NCBI GenBank assembly: GCA_016875515.1
Contig: VGRA01000024.1
Coordinates: 1 to 12,576 of the forward strand
DNA: 12,576 nucleotides
Source: Deltaproteobacteria bacterium
GTDB lineage: Bacteria > Myxococcota > Myxococcia > Myxococcales > Myxococcaceae
Reading direction: 5' to 3'
Every line of letters starts with the position of its first letter. Position 1 is the stretch's first letter. The notes beneath the pieces are model-generated. The model saw only the letters and a program-made list of their open reading frames with translations, did not search any database and had not been told where the DNA came from. Positions 5,554 to 12,368 of the stretch are shown one piece after another. A program made the position numbers and the translations under genes.

Positions 5554-7260
5554 GTGAGCACCCGGTCCTTGGTTCCCGCACTCCTCCTGCTGTCGGCGCT
5601 CGTTGGTTGCGACGGTCCTGCCCCCCTGCCGCCCGGCGAGGATGCCGGCACCTCCAGGGATGGTGGCGGCCAGGTCCTTCCCGAGGACGCAGGCACCCCG
5701 TCCTCCGGCATCCGCCGCATCACCGGGCTGACCGTCACCCCGGCCACCCTCTCGCTCAAGGCCGGCGCGGTCAGCGGCGTCACCGCCACCGCCCGCTTCG
5801 ACGACGGCAGCGAAGCCGAGGTATCCGGCACGGTGGAGTGGAGCGCCTCGCCGGCGGGGGTGGTGGAGGTGTCCATCCTGTCCCCCGACTCCAACCTGGT
5901 GAAGGTGGTGGCGCTCGCGGCGGGGACCGCGGAGATCCGTGCGAAGACCGGCAGCATCACCTCGGAGCCTGCCGCGGTGACGGTCGCGCCTGCAGGCAGC
6001 GGCAACGGAGACACGGATGGCGGCAGCACCGGGTACGGCGGCGCCGACGCGGGAGCCCTCCCGGCGGACGGTGGGACCTACGGCCCGGGCGAGGTCCGGG
6101 CCATCTGGGTGACCCGCTTCGCCTGGACCACCGCCGCGGACATCACGGGCATCATCGAGCGCGCGGCCAGCGCACACTTCAACACCGTCTACTTCCAGGT
6201 CCGCGGAAACGGGGACGCCTACTACGCCTCCACGCTGGTGCCGTGGGCGAGGAAGCTCACCGGGACGCTCGGGGCAGACCCGGGGTGGGACCCGCTGCAG
6301 GTGGCGCTGGACGCGGCCCACGCGCGCGGGCTCCACCTGCATGCCTATTTCAACGTCTTCGCCGGGTGGACACCCGCCGCGGGCTGTGCAGCCGCGGGCA
6401 GCTGCACCTGCACGCCCAACCCCACGGCTGCCGACGCCTGCGCGCTGCCCCCCGCCTCGCCCGCCGGCAAGCCCAACCACGTCCTGAAGGATCACCCAGA
6501 GTGGATGGCGGTGGACACGGGCGGGAAGAGCAAGGACACCGAGTACTACTGGCTCTCCCCCGGCAACGCCGCAGTGCGGCAGCACCTGGTGGACGTGGCG
6601 GACGAGCTGCTCACGAAGTACCCCGTGGACGGCCTGCACCTGGACCGCGTCCGGTACGCGGACGACATCTACAGCCACGACGCCGCCTCGGTGGCCGCCT
6701 ACAACGCCCTGCCGCAGCCCCGCCCGGCCTGGGGAGACTGGCAGCGCCAGAACGTCACCGAGACGGTGGGCGCCCTCTACGACGTGCTCAAGCTGCGCCG
6801 CCCGGGCGCCGTCCTCTCTGCGAGCGTGTGGGGCATCTACAAGGCGCTGCCCGGCTGCAGCACGTCCCAGGGGTATGGGGGCTACTACCAGGACTCCATC
6901 GGCTGGATGAAGAAGGGGAAGATCGACGCGCTGACGCCCATGATCTACTGGGACATCGGCACGGGCGGCTGCACGGACTTCGGCCGGCACCTGGACGTCT
7001 TCATGGCGGGCGCCTCCGGCCGGCAGGTGGTGGCCGGCATGCTCGCGCTGGACGGCGACCAGCCGAAATTGAACAGGATTGCGGCCCGGGTGGCCTACGC
7101 GCGGCAGGTGGGGGCGGGCGGAACGGCCGTGTTCGCCTCCAACCACCTGGAGCCGAAGGCGTCCGGCAGCCCCATCTGGCCGTCCGTCTGGCCGCAGCTG
7201 TCCGCCCCGGGCGCCCCGTTCACGCTCAAGGCGGGCTGGCCGGCCATCACCTGGCGGTGA
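5554..7260 (+). CDS. Lipoprotein with Ig-like domain and GHL10 glycoside-hydrolase-like domain
   Basis: A 568-residue surface or periplasmic lipoprotein starting at GTG 5554. The signal peptide ends in a lipobox LVGC (lipidated C19). A linker rich in DAG and DGG (about 20-50) leads to a bacterial Ig-like domain of BIG2 type (about 55-145: ITGLTVTPATLSLKAG ... VVALAAGTAEIRA). A second DGG linker (about 148-178) precedes the GHL10 (DUF187/YngK-like) TIM barrel from about 180: EVRAIWVTRFAW, FNTVYFQVRGNGDAYY, HARGLHLHAYFNVF, HPEWMAVD, and VDGLHLDRVRYADD with D364 as likely catalytic acid, then SVWGIYK and LTPMIYWDIG. An insert at 278-296 has four Cys, possibly disulfide-bonded. Family members act on, or are thought to act on, peptidoglycan or other glycans; the substrate here is unknown. 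It lies 47 bp before the homogentisate cluster, apparently as a separate unit. Confidence 0.9.
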   Translation: MSTRSLVPALLLLSALVGCDGPAPLPPGEDAGTSRDGGGQVLPEDAGTPSSGIRRITGLTVTPATLSLKAGAVSGVTATARFDDGSEAEVSGTVEWSASPAGVVEVSILSPDSNLVKVVALAAGTAEIRAKTGSITSEPAAVTVAPAGSGNGDTDGGSTGYGGADAGALPADGGTYGPGEVRAIWVTRFAWTTAADITGIIERAASAHFNTVYFQVRGNGDAYYASTLVPWARKLTGTLGADPGWDPLQVALDAAHARGLHLHAYFNVFAGWTPAAGCAAAGSCTCTPNPTAADACALPPASPAGKPNHVLKDHPEWMAVDTGGKSKDTEYYWLSPGNAAVRQHLVDVADELLTKYPVDGLHLDRVRYADDIYSHDAASVAAYNALPQPRPAWGDWQRQNVTETVGALYDVLKLRRPGAVLSASVWGIYKALPGCSTSQGYGGYYQDSIGWMKKGKIDALTPMIYWDIGTGGCTDFGRHLDVFMAGASGRQVVAGMLALDGDQPKLNRIAARVAYARQVGAGGTAVFASNHLEPKASGSPIWPSVWPQLSAPGAPFTLKAGWPAITWR

Positions 7261-7267
7261 CGCAGGC

Positions 7268-7297
7268 TTGCCCGGCCCCATGCCCGGCGCCTAGAAG
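7268..7297 (+). promoter_or_regulatory. Candidate promoter of the homogentisate operon
   Basis: TTGCCC (7268-7273) and TAGAAG (7292-7297) are separated by 18 bp in the 46-bp gap before ATG 7307. Transcription would begin about three bases before the start codon, giving an almost leaderless message. No strong ribosome-binding site is present. The match to consensus is only moderate. Confidence 0.35.
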
Positions 7298-7306
7298 AAT
7301 CGCCCC

Positions 7307-8284
7307 ATGAAGCTCGCCACGCTGAAGGACGGGACCCGGGACGGCACGCTCGTCGTGGTTCGCCGGGGTCTCACCGCCTACACCCCCGCGAAGGCGGTGG
7401 CCCCCACGCTGCAGGCCGCGCTTGAGAACTGGACCACGGCGGAGCCAGCGCTGCGGAAGCTGGCCGAGGCGCTGGAAGCGGGCGCCGTGGCCTCCACCCC
7501 GCTGGACACGGCGAACCTGATGGCGCCGCTGCCCCGCTCGTACGAGTGGGTGGACGGCAGCGCCTACCTGAACCACGTGCGGTTGGTGCGCAAGGCGCGC
7601 AACGCCGAACCCCCGCCCACACTGGAGATCGATCCGCTGGTCTACCAGGGCGGCGGCAGCGGCCACCTGGGCCCGAAGGACGACATCGTCCTGTTCGACG
7701 AGGCCTGGGGCTGTGACTTCGAGAGCGAGGTGGGGGTCATCCTCGGGGACGTGCCGCAGGGGACGACGGCTTCGGAGGCGGGCAAGCACGTGCGGCTGCT
7801 GTTGCTCGTCAACGACGTCACGCTGCGCAACCTCATCCCCGCGGAGCTGGCCAAGGGCTTTGGCTTCTTCCAGGGCAAGCCGGCCACGGGCTTCTCCCCG
7901 GTGGCGGTGACGCCGGACGAACTGGGCCCCGCGTGGAAGGACGGCCGGGTGCACCTGAAGCTCAAGACGGAGCTCAACGGCCGCGTGGTGGGGGACTGCC
8001 ACGCCGGGCCGGAGATGCACTTCAGCTTCTTCGACCTGATTCAGCACATCGCCAGGACGCGCAGCTTCTCCGCGGGCACCCTCCTGGGCAGCGGCACGGT
8101 GTCCAACGAGGACCGCGCCGCAGGCATCAGCTGCCTGGCTGAGGCGCGGATGATTGAAACCATCGAGCAGGGCAAGCCGGTCACCCCGTTCATGAAGTGG
8201 GGGGACTCGGTGCGCATCTCCATGGCGGGTCCGGACGGGGCGTCCGTGTTCGGCGCCATCGAGCAGAAGGTGGTCCACCCGTGA
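7307..8284 (+). CDS. fahA: Fumarylacetoacetase (fumarylacetoacetate hydrolase family)
   Basis: A 325-residue protein beginning at ATG 7307, first gene of the homogentisate cluster. It splits 4-fumarylacetoacetate to fumarate and acetoacetate, the last step of tyrosine degradation. The N-terminal domain (1-80) is the small family domain. The catalytic core contains SYEWVDGSAYLNHVRLVRKARNAE, the metal ligand motif DFESEVGVILGD (E139, E141), LLVNDVTLRN (D170), GKPATGFSPVAVTPDEL (K191) and LLGSGTVSNED (about 259-269). All fit the FAH fold with a divalent metal. The length is that of the short bacterial type, not the roughly 420-residue eukaryotic enzyme. Family members also hydrolyse other acylpyruvates, but the next three genes make fumarylacetoacetase the natural reading. 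Its last four bases overlap the isomerase start (GTGA). Confidence 0.93.
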   Translation: MKLATLKDGTRDGTLVVVRRGLTAYTPAKAVAPTLQAALENWTTAEPALRKLAEALEAGAVASTPLDTANLMAPLPRSYEWVDGSAYLNHVRLVRKARNAEPPPTLEIDPLVYQGGGSGHLGPKDDIVLFDEAWGCDFESEVGVILGDVPQGTTASEAGKHVRLLLLVNDVTLRNLIPAELAKGFGFFQGKPATGFSPVAVTPDELGPAWKDGRVHLKLKTELNGRVVGDCHAGPEMHFSFFDLIQHIARTRSFSAGTLLGSGTVSNEDRAAGISCLAEARMIETIEQGKPVTPFMKWGDSVRISMAGPDGASVFGAIEQKVVHP

Positions 8285-8940
8285 GCGGCCTGGCGCTCTA
8301 CGGCTACTGGCGGAGCAGCTGCAGCTGGCGCGTTCGCATTGGCCTCAACTGGAAGGGGCTCGCGTACGCGCAGCGGTCGGTGCACCTCGGGCAGGGGGAG
8401 CAGAACGCGCCGGCGTGGCAGCAGCAGAGCCCGCTGCGCACCGTGCCCATGCTCCAGTGGGAGACCCCCGCCGGGACGCGGCGCCTCACACAGTCGCTCG
8501 CCATCCTGGAGTACCTGGAGGAGGCCTTCCCGGGCACGCCGCGGCTGTTACCGGAGGGCGCCGAGGCGCGCGCCACGGCGCGGCAGCTGGCGGAGATGAT
8601 CAACTCCGGCATCCAGCCGCTGCAGAACCTCTCGGTGCTGCAGCACGTGAAGTCCACCTGCACCGGGAACGAGAAGGCGTGGGCGGCGCACTGGATTGCG
8701 CGGGGCATGGCGGGCGTGGAGCAGGTGCTCGCGTCCACCGCGGGGACCTACAGCGTGGGCAACACCGTCACGCTGGCGGACGCGTGCCTGGTGCCGCAGA
8801 TGTACGGGGCGCGGCGCTTCGGCGTGGACGTGGTCGCCTTCCCCACCTGCCTGCGCGTGGAGGCGGCCTGCGCCGCCCTGCCCGCCTTTGCCGCGGCCCA
8901 CGCGGACCGCCAGCCGGACACGCCGCCGCCGGCAGGCTGA
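8281..8940 (+). CDS. maiA: Maleylacetoacetate isomerase (zeta-class GST)
   Basis: A 219-residue glutathione-S-transferase of zeta class, starting at GTG 8281, four bases overlapping the fumarylacetoacetase stop. GAAGG at 8266-8270 provides the ribosome-binding site. It isomerises 4-maleylacetoacetate to fumarylacetoacetate using glutathione. The class signature SSCSWRVR is at 12-19, glutathione contacts TVPML (54-58) and TQSLAILEYLEE (70-81) follow. The C-terminal helical domain includes AEMINSGIQPLQNLSVL, VGNTVTLADACLVPQMYGARRFGVD and the closing ADRQPDTP typical of the family. Translational coupling with the upstream gene fits the consecutive reactions. The frame is open further upstream, but that part overlaps fumarylacetoacetase and has no family match. 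Confidence 0.95.
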   Translation: MSGLALYGYWRSSCSWRVRIGLNWKGLAYAQRSVHLGQGEQNAPAWQQQSPLRTVPMLQWETPAGTRRLTQSLAILEYLEEAFPGTPRLLPEGAEARATARQLAEMINSGIQPLQNLSVLQHVKSTCTGNEKAWAAHWIARGMAGVEQVLASTAGTYSVGNTVTLADACLVPQMYGARRFGVDVVAFPTCLRVEAACAALPAFAAAHADRQPDTPPPAG

Positions 8941-8962
8941 CCCCCGGACCGGACGTCACCTC

Positions 8963-8992
8963 TTCGCAGCACCCATCAACGCAGGATAGGAC
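8963..8992 (+). promoter_or_regulatory. Possible internal promoter before hpd
   Basis: The 58-bp gap before hpd is the only sizeable one inside the cluster. It holds TTCGCA (8963-8968), an 18-bp spacer and TAGGAC (8987-8992), the latter at -12 to -7 from the start codon. The same bases overlap AGGATAGGA, which may simply be the ribosome-binding site. A second promoter for the two dioxygenases is possible but not shown. Confidence 0.22.
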
Positions 8993-8998
8993 CGCACC

Positions 8999-10156
8999 AT
9001 GGCCAAGCTGGAGTCGCTCGGGATCAAGACGCTGGAGTCGGTGAACTGGTACGTGCACGACCTCGAGCGGGCGCGCCGCTTCTACACGCAGCAGATGGAC
9101 TTCCAGGAGGTGGGCGGCTCCGGGGCGGACCTGGAGAAGCGCGGCCGAACGAAGTCGCTGGTGTTCAAGGCGGGCAGCGTGGTGCTGAACGTGCTGCAGC
9201 CGGTGGGCGAGGGCGGCCGGGCGGCGCGCTGGCTGCGCAAGCACCCGGAAGGGGTGGGCACGCTCAACTACGAGGTGGCGGACATCACCCGGACGTACAA
9301 GCTGCTCGAGTCCCGCGGCGCCACGTTCATCACGGACGTGGAGCGGTTCACGGACGCCGGCGGCGGCAAGCTGGCCATGTTCAGCATCACCACCCCGTTC
9401 GGTGACACCACCTTCCGCTTCCTCCAGCGGGAAGGCTACCGGGCGCTCTTCCCGGGCTACGAGCTGTACGACGCGCCGCGCGGGGGGCAGAACCGCTACG
9501 GCTTCACCCACGTGGACCACGTCACGTCCAACTTCCAGACCATGAAGCCCATGCTCCTGTGGATGGAGCACGTGATGGGGTTCGAGCCGTTCTGGACCAT
9601 CCAGTTCCACACGGACGACGTGGCGCAGAACAACGACCACGGCTCGGGGCTGAAGAGCCAGGTGGTGTGGGACCCGCACAGCGGGCTGAAGTTCGCCAAC
9701 AACGAGCCGCTGAGGCCGCATTTCAAGGCGTCCCAGATCAACGTGTTCAACGAAGACCTGCGCGGGGACGGCGTGCAGCACCTGGCGCTGGTGGTGAAGG
9801 ACATCGTCTCGTCCGTGGCAGACATGCGCGAGCGGTCCGGGCTGAAGTTCATGCCCACCCCGGGCACTTACTACGAGGCCCTCCCCGAGCGGATCCGCCG
9901 CCTGGGCATCATGAAGATCGACGAGGAGATCGAGACGCTGCGCAAGCTGGAGCTCCTGGTGGACGGGGACAAGGAGCGCAGCTACCTCCTGCAGATCTTC
10001 ATGAAGGAGGGGGCCGGGCAGTTCGGGGACCCCAGGGCCGGGCCGTTCTTCTACGAGATCATCCAGCGCAAGGGTGACCAGGGCTTCGGCGGCGGCAACT
10101 TCCGCGCGCTGTTCGAGAGCATCGAGCGCGACCAGAAGGCGCAGGGGCGGCTGTAG
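8999..10156 (+). CDS. hpd: 4-hydroxyphenylpyruvate dioxygenase
   Basis: A 385-residue Fe(II) dioxygenase that converts 4-hydroxyphenylpyruvate to homogentisate, feeding the pathway from tyrosine. Two vicinal-oxygen-chelate halves are seen. The N-terminal half (about 10-150) has ESVNWYVHDLERARRFY and ends in FGDTTFRFLQRE. The catalytic half (about 168-375) supplies the iron ligands H174 (THVDHVTSN), H261 (GVQHLAL) and E353 (FFYEIIQRKG). The C-terminal GFGGGNFRALFESIE helix that gates the active site is complete. Homologues include hydroxymandelate synthase, but the full conserved tail and the neighbours favour HPPD. ATG 8999 follows AGGATAGGA. The stop is 2 bp before hmgA, so the two dioxygenases are translated together. 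No aromatic aminotransferase or phenylalanine hydroxylase gene is present in the window. Confidence 0.96.
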   Translation: MAKLESLGIKTLESVNWYVHDLERARRFYTQQMDFQEVGGSGADLEKRGRTKSLVFKAGSVVLNVLQPVGEGGRAARWLRKHPEGVGTLNYEVADITRTYKLLESRGATFITDVERFTDAGGGKLAMFSITTPFGDTTFRFLQREGYRALFPGYELYDAPRGGQNRYGFTHVDHVTSNFQTMKPMLLWMEHVMGFEPFWTIQFHTDDVAQNNDHGSGLKSQVVWDPHSGLKFANNEPLRPHFKASQINVFNEDLRGDGVQHLALVVKDIVSSVADMRERSGLKFMPTPGTYYEALPERIRRLGIMKIDEEIETLRKLELLVDGDKERSYLLQIFMKEGAGQFGDPRAGPFFYEIIQRKGDQGFGGGNFRALFESIERDQKAQGRL

Positions 10157-10158
10157 CC

Positions 10159-11322
10159 ATGCTCGAGCGCCTGTCGGCCGGGGAGTTCCCGCGCAAGCAC
10201 CACCTCCAGTTCCGCGACGCCTCCGGCAACCTGAGGTGGGAGGAGTGCATCACGCAGCTGGGGTTCGACGGGCCGTACACGCTCGCGTACCACCAGCGCG
10301 CCCCGCACCGGCAGCGCGTGGCCGAGGTTCGCCACGGGTGGACGCTCCCCGTGAACGCCGGGGCCGGCAAGCCCCTGGCCAAGCGGCACTTCCTGACGCC
10401 GCGGCTTGCGCCGCTGCAGGGGGCGCAGGTGGACGTGCGCGTCCCCCTGCTCTTCAACGACGACGTCACCGTCTCCTTCGCGGCGCCCACAGCGGCGGAC
10501 CCCACCTACGTCGTGGACGGGGACGCGGACGAGCTGGTGTTCGTGCAGGAGGGCTCGGGCGTGCTGCGGACGCAGCTGGGGGACCTGCGCTACGGGCCGC
10601 AGGACTACGTGGCCATCCCGCGGGGGATGCTGCACCGCTGGGTGCCGGACGAGGGCAGCGCGCAGAGGTGGCTGGTGATGGAGTGCCACGGCGGCCTGCG
10701 CATCCCGAAGCAGTGGCGGACGGAGACGGGCCAGCTGCGGATGGACGCGCCGTACTGCCACCGGGACTTCCGCGCGCCCTCCTTCCGCGGCCCGCTGGAC
10801 GAGGGGCTGCGCGGGCTGCTCGTGAAGAAGAACGGCGCCTTCCACGCCTTCACCACCGCGGACAGCCCGCTGGACGTGGTGGGCTGGGACGGCAGCGTCT
10901 ACCCGTTCGCCTTCCACATCCTCAACTTCCAGCCGCGCGCGGGGCTGGTGCACCTGCCGCCGGACTGGCACGGGACGTTCGCCACGCGCGGGGCGCTCAT
11001 CTGCAGCTTCGTTCCACGCATGGTGGACTTCCACCCGGAGGCCATCCCCTGCCCCTACCCGCACAGCAGCGTGGACTGCGACGAGATCCTCTTCTACGTG
11101 AGCGGCAACTTCACCAGCCGCCGCGGCGTGGGGCCGGGCAGCGTCAGCTTCCACCCGGCAGGCATCCCGCACGGGCCGCACCCGGGAGCGTACGAGGCCA
11201 GCATCGGCCACAAGGCCACCAACGAGCTTGCGGTGATGATGGACACGCTGAAGCCGCTCAAGATGACCGCCGCGGCCTTCAACGTGGAGGACGCAGGGTA
11301 CATGGACAGCTTCATCCCCTGA
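10159..11322 (+). CDS. hmgA: Homogentisate 1,2-dioxygenase (short form)
   Basis: A 387-residue cupin-type Fe(II) dioxygenase opening the homogentisate ring to 4-maleylacetoacetate, the substrate of the isomerase two genes upstream. The family start GEFPRKHHLQFRD (8-20) is present. An N-terminal cupin-like region has DGDADELVFVQEGSGVL and IPRGMLHRW. The C-terminal region carries the probable iron ligands H302 (PHSSVDCDEILFY), E309 and H338 (HPAGIPHGPHPG), followed by HKATNELAVMMDT. It is shorter than the roughly 430-445 residue human and Pseudomonas enzymes and resembles the compact bacterial class. By my alignment the first His-to-Glu spacing is seven rather than the six of the human enzyme, so the first ligand assignment is tentative. 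ATG 10159 is 2 bp after hpd. The reductase gene follows after 18 bp. Confidence 0.93.
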   Translation: MLERLSAGEFPRKHHLQFRDASGNLRWEECITQLGFDGPYTLAYHQRAPHRQRVAEVRHGWTLPVNAGAGKPLAKRHFLTPRLAPLQGAQVDVRVPLLFNDDVTVSFAAPTAADPTYVVDGDADELVFVQEGSGVLRTQLGDLRYGPQDYVAIPRGMLHRWVPDEGSAQRWLVMECHGGLRIPKQWRTETGQLRMDAPYCHRDFRAPSFRGPLDEGLRGLLVKKNGAFHAFTTADSPLDVVGWDGSVYPFAFHILNFQPRAGLVHLPPDWHGTFATRGALICSFVPRMVDFHPEAIPCPYPHSSVDCDEILFYVSGNFTSRRGVGPGSVSFHPAGIPHGPHPGAYEASIGHKATNELAVMMDTLKPLKMTAAAFNVEDAGYMDSFIP

Positions 11323-11337
11323 GGAGGGGGCCTCCCC
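11323..11337 (+). promoter_or_regulatory. Ribosome-binding site of the reductase, with complementary bases
   Basis: GGAGGGGG right after the hmgA stop is the ribosome-binding site of the reductase (ATG 11341). CCTCCCC follows at once, so GGAGG (11323-11327) and CCTCC (11331-11335) could pair over a 3-base loop. The long spacing to the ATG and the possible pairing may lower translation of this gene. Confidence 0.4.
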
Positions 11338-11340
11338 GAC

Positions 11341-12342
11341 ATGCACTTCCGGCACCTGGGCAAGAGCGGTCTCGTGGTGAGCGAGCTTGCGTACGGCAAC
11401 TGGATCACCCACGGCTCGCAGGTGGAGGAGGCCCAGGCGCACGCCTGCGTGAAGGCGGCGCTGGAGGAGGGCATCACCACGTTCGACACCGCGGACGTGT
11501 ACGCGGGCACGCGCGCCGAGGAGGTGCTGGGGCGGGCGCTCCAGGGCGAGCGGCGCGAGGGGCTGGAGATCTTCACCAAGGTGTACTGGCCGGTGGGCCC
11601 CGGCAAGAACGACGTGGGGCTGTCCCGCAAGCACATCATGGAGGGGCTGCACGGCAGCCTCCGCCGGCTGGGCACGGACTACGTGGACCTGTACCAGGCG
11701 CACCGGTACGACTTCCAGACGCCGCTCGAGGAGACCATGGTCGCGTTCGCGGACCTCGTCCGGCAGGGCAAGGTGCTCTACCTGGGCGTGTCCGAGTGGA
11801 CCGCGGAGCAGATTGACGCCGCGGCCAAGCTGGCGAAGGAGCTCCGCGTCCCGCTGGTGAGCAACCAGCCGCAATACTCCATGCTGTGGCGCATCATCGA
11901 GGGGAAGGTCGTGCCCACGTGCGAGGCGTGGGGCATGGGGCAGATCGTCTGGTCGCCGCTGGCGCAGGGGGTGCTGACGGGGAAGTACCAGCCCGGCCAG
12001 CCGCCTCCCGCCGGGTCCCGCGCCACGGACGCGCTGGGCAGCCGCTTCATGGGCCGCTTCCTGGACAACGCGGACCTGCTCGGCCGGGTGCAGCAGCTGA
12101 AGCCCGTGGCAGCGGAGCTGAAGCTCTCCATGGCGCAGCTGGCCCTGGCGTGGGTGCTGCAGAACCCCAACGTCTCCTCAGCCATCATCGGCGCCACGCG
12201 CCCCGAGCAGGTGCGGGACAACGTCAAGGCGGCCGGGGTGAAGCTGTCCGCGGAGGTGATGGCGCGGATTGACGCGGTGCTGGGGCCAGTGGTGGAGCGG
12301 GACCCGTCCAAGACGGTGAGCCCGCCCGCGCGGCCGGGCTGA
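11341..12342 (+). CDS. Aldo/keto reductase
   Basis: A 333-residue NADPH-dependent aldo/keto reductase of the group that includes potassium-channel beta subunits and YghZ-like enzymes. The catalytic tetrad is complete: D49 and Y54 in DTADVYAGTRAEEVLG, K80 in IFTKV, H121 in LYQAHRYD. The TIM barrel continues with KVLYLGVSEWTAEQI, VSNQPQYSMLWR, IVWSPLAQGVLTGKY, and the cofactor-binding AIIGATRPEQVRDN near the C-terminus. It starts 18 bp after hmgA and is the last gene of the apparent operon. The homogentisate pathway needs no such step; the enzyme may detoxify a reactive carbonyl or quinone, or simply be co-transcribed. Substrate cannot be told from sequence. Confidence 0.92.
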   Translation: MHFRHLGKSGLVVSELAYGNWITHGSQVEEAQAHACVKAALEEGITTFDTADVYAGTRAEEVLGRALQGERREGLEIFTKVYWPVGPGKNDVGLSRKHIMEGLHGSLRRLGTDYVDLYQAHRYDFQTPLEETMVAFADLVRQGKVLYLGVSEWTAEQIDAAAKLAKELRVPLVSNQPQYSMLWRIIEGKVVPTCEAWGMGQIVWSPLAQGVLTGKYQPGQPPPAGSRATDALGSRFMGRFLDNADLLGRVQQLKPVAAELKLSMAQLALAWVLQNPNVSSAIIGATRPEQVRDNVKAAGVKLSAEVMARIDAVLGPVVERDPSKTVSPPARPG

Positions 12343-12368
12343 CCCGGCTGACCGGGCCGTCAGCCCGG
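12334..12368. terminator. Bidirectional nested hairpin between convergent genes
   Basis: CCGGGCTGA (12334-12342) pairs perfectly with TCAGCCCGG (12360-12368). Inside, CCCGG (12343-12347) pairs with CCGGG (12352-12356) around a CTGA loop, leaving CCG as a bulge. The outer arms contain the stop codon of the reductase and, on the other strand, that of the thioredoxin-like gene. There is no T-run, so it is a GC-rich terminator candidate working in both directions. Confidence 0.6.

Noticed and set aside
5437..7281. Very long minus-strand open frame opposite the lipoprotein gene
   Set aside because: Antisense to a gene with clear domains. The translated sequence is Gly/Arg/Ala-rich without motifs, a usual effect of extreme GC content.
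10051..11874. 607-codon minus-strand frame over hpd, hmgA and the reductase
   Set aside because: Runs opposite three well-recognised enzymes. Rich in His, Arg, Val and Leu with no family pattern, so it is a composition shadow.
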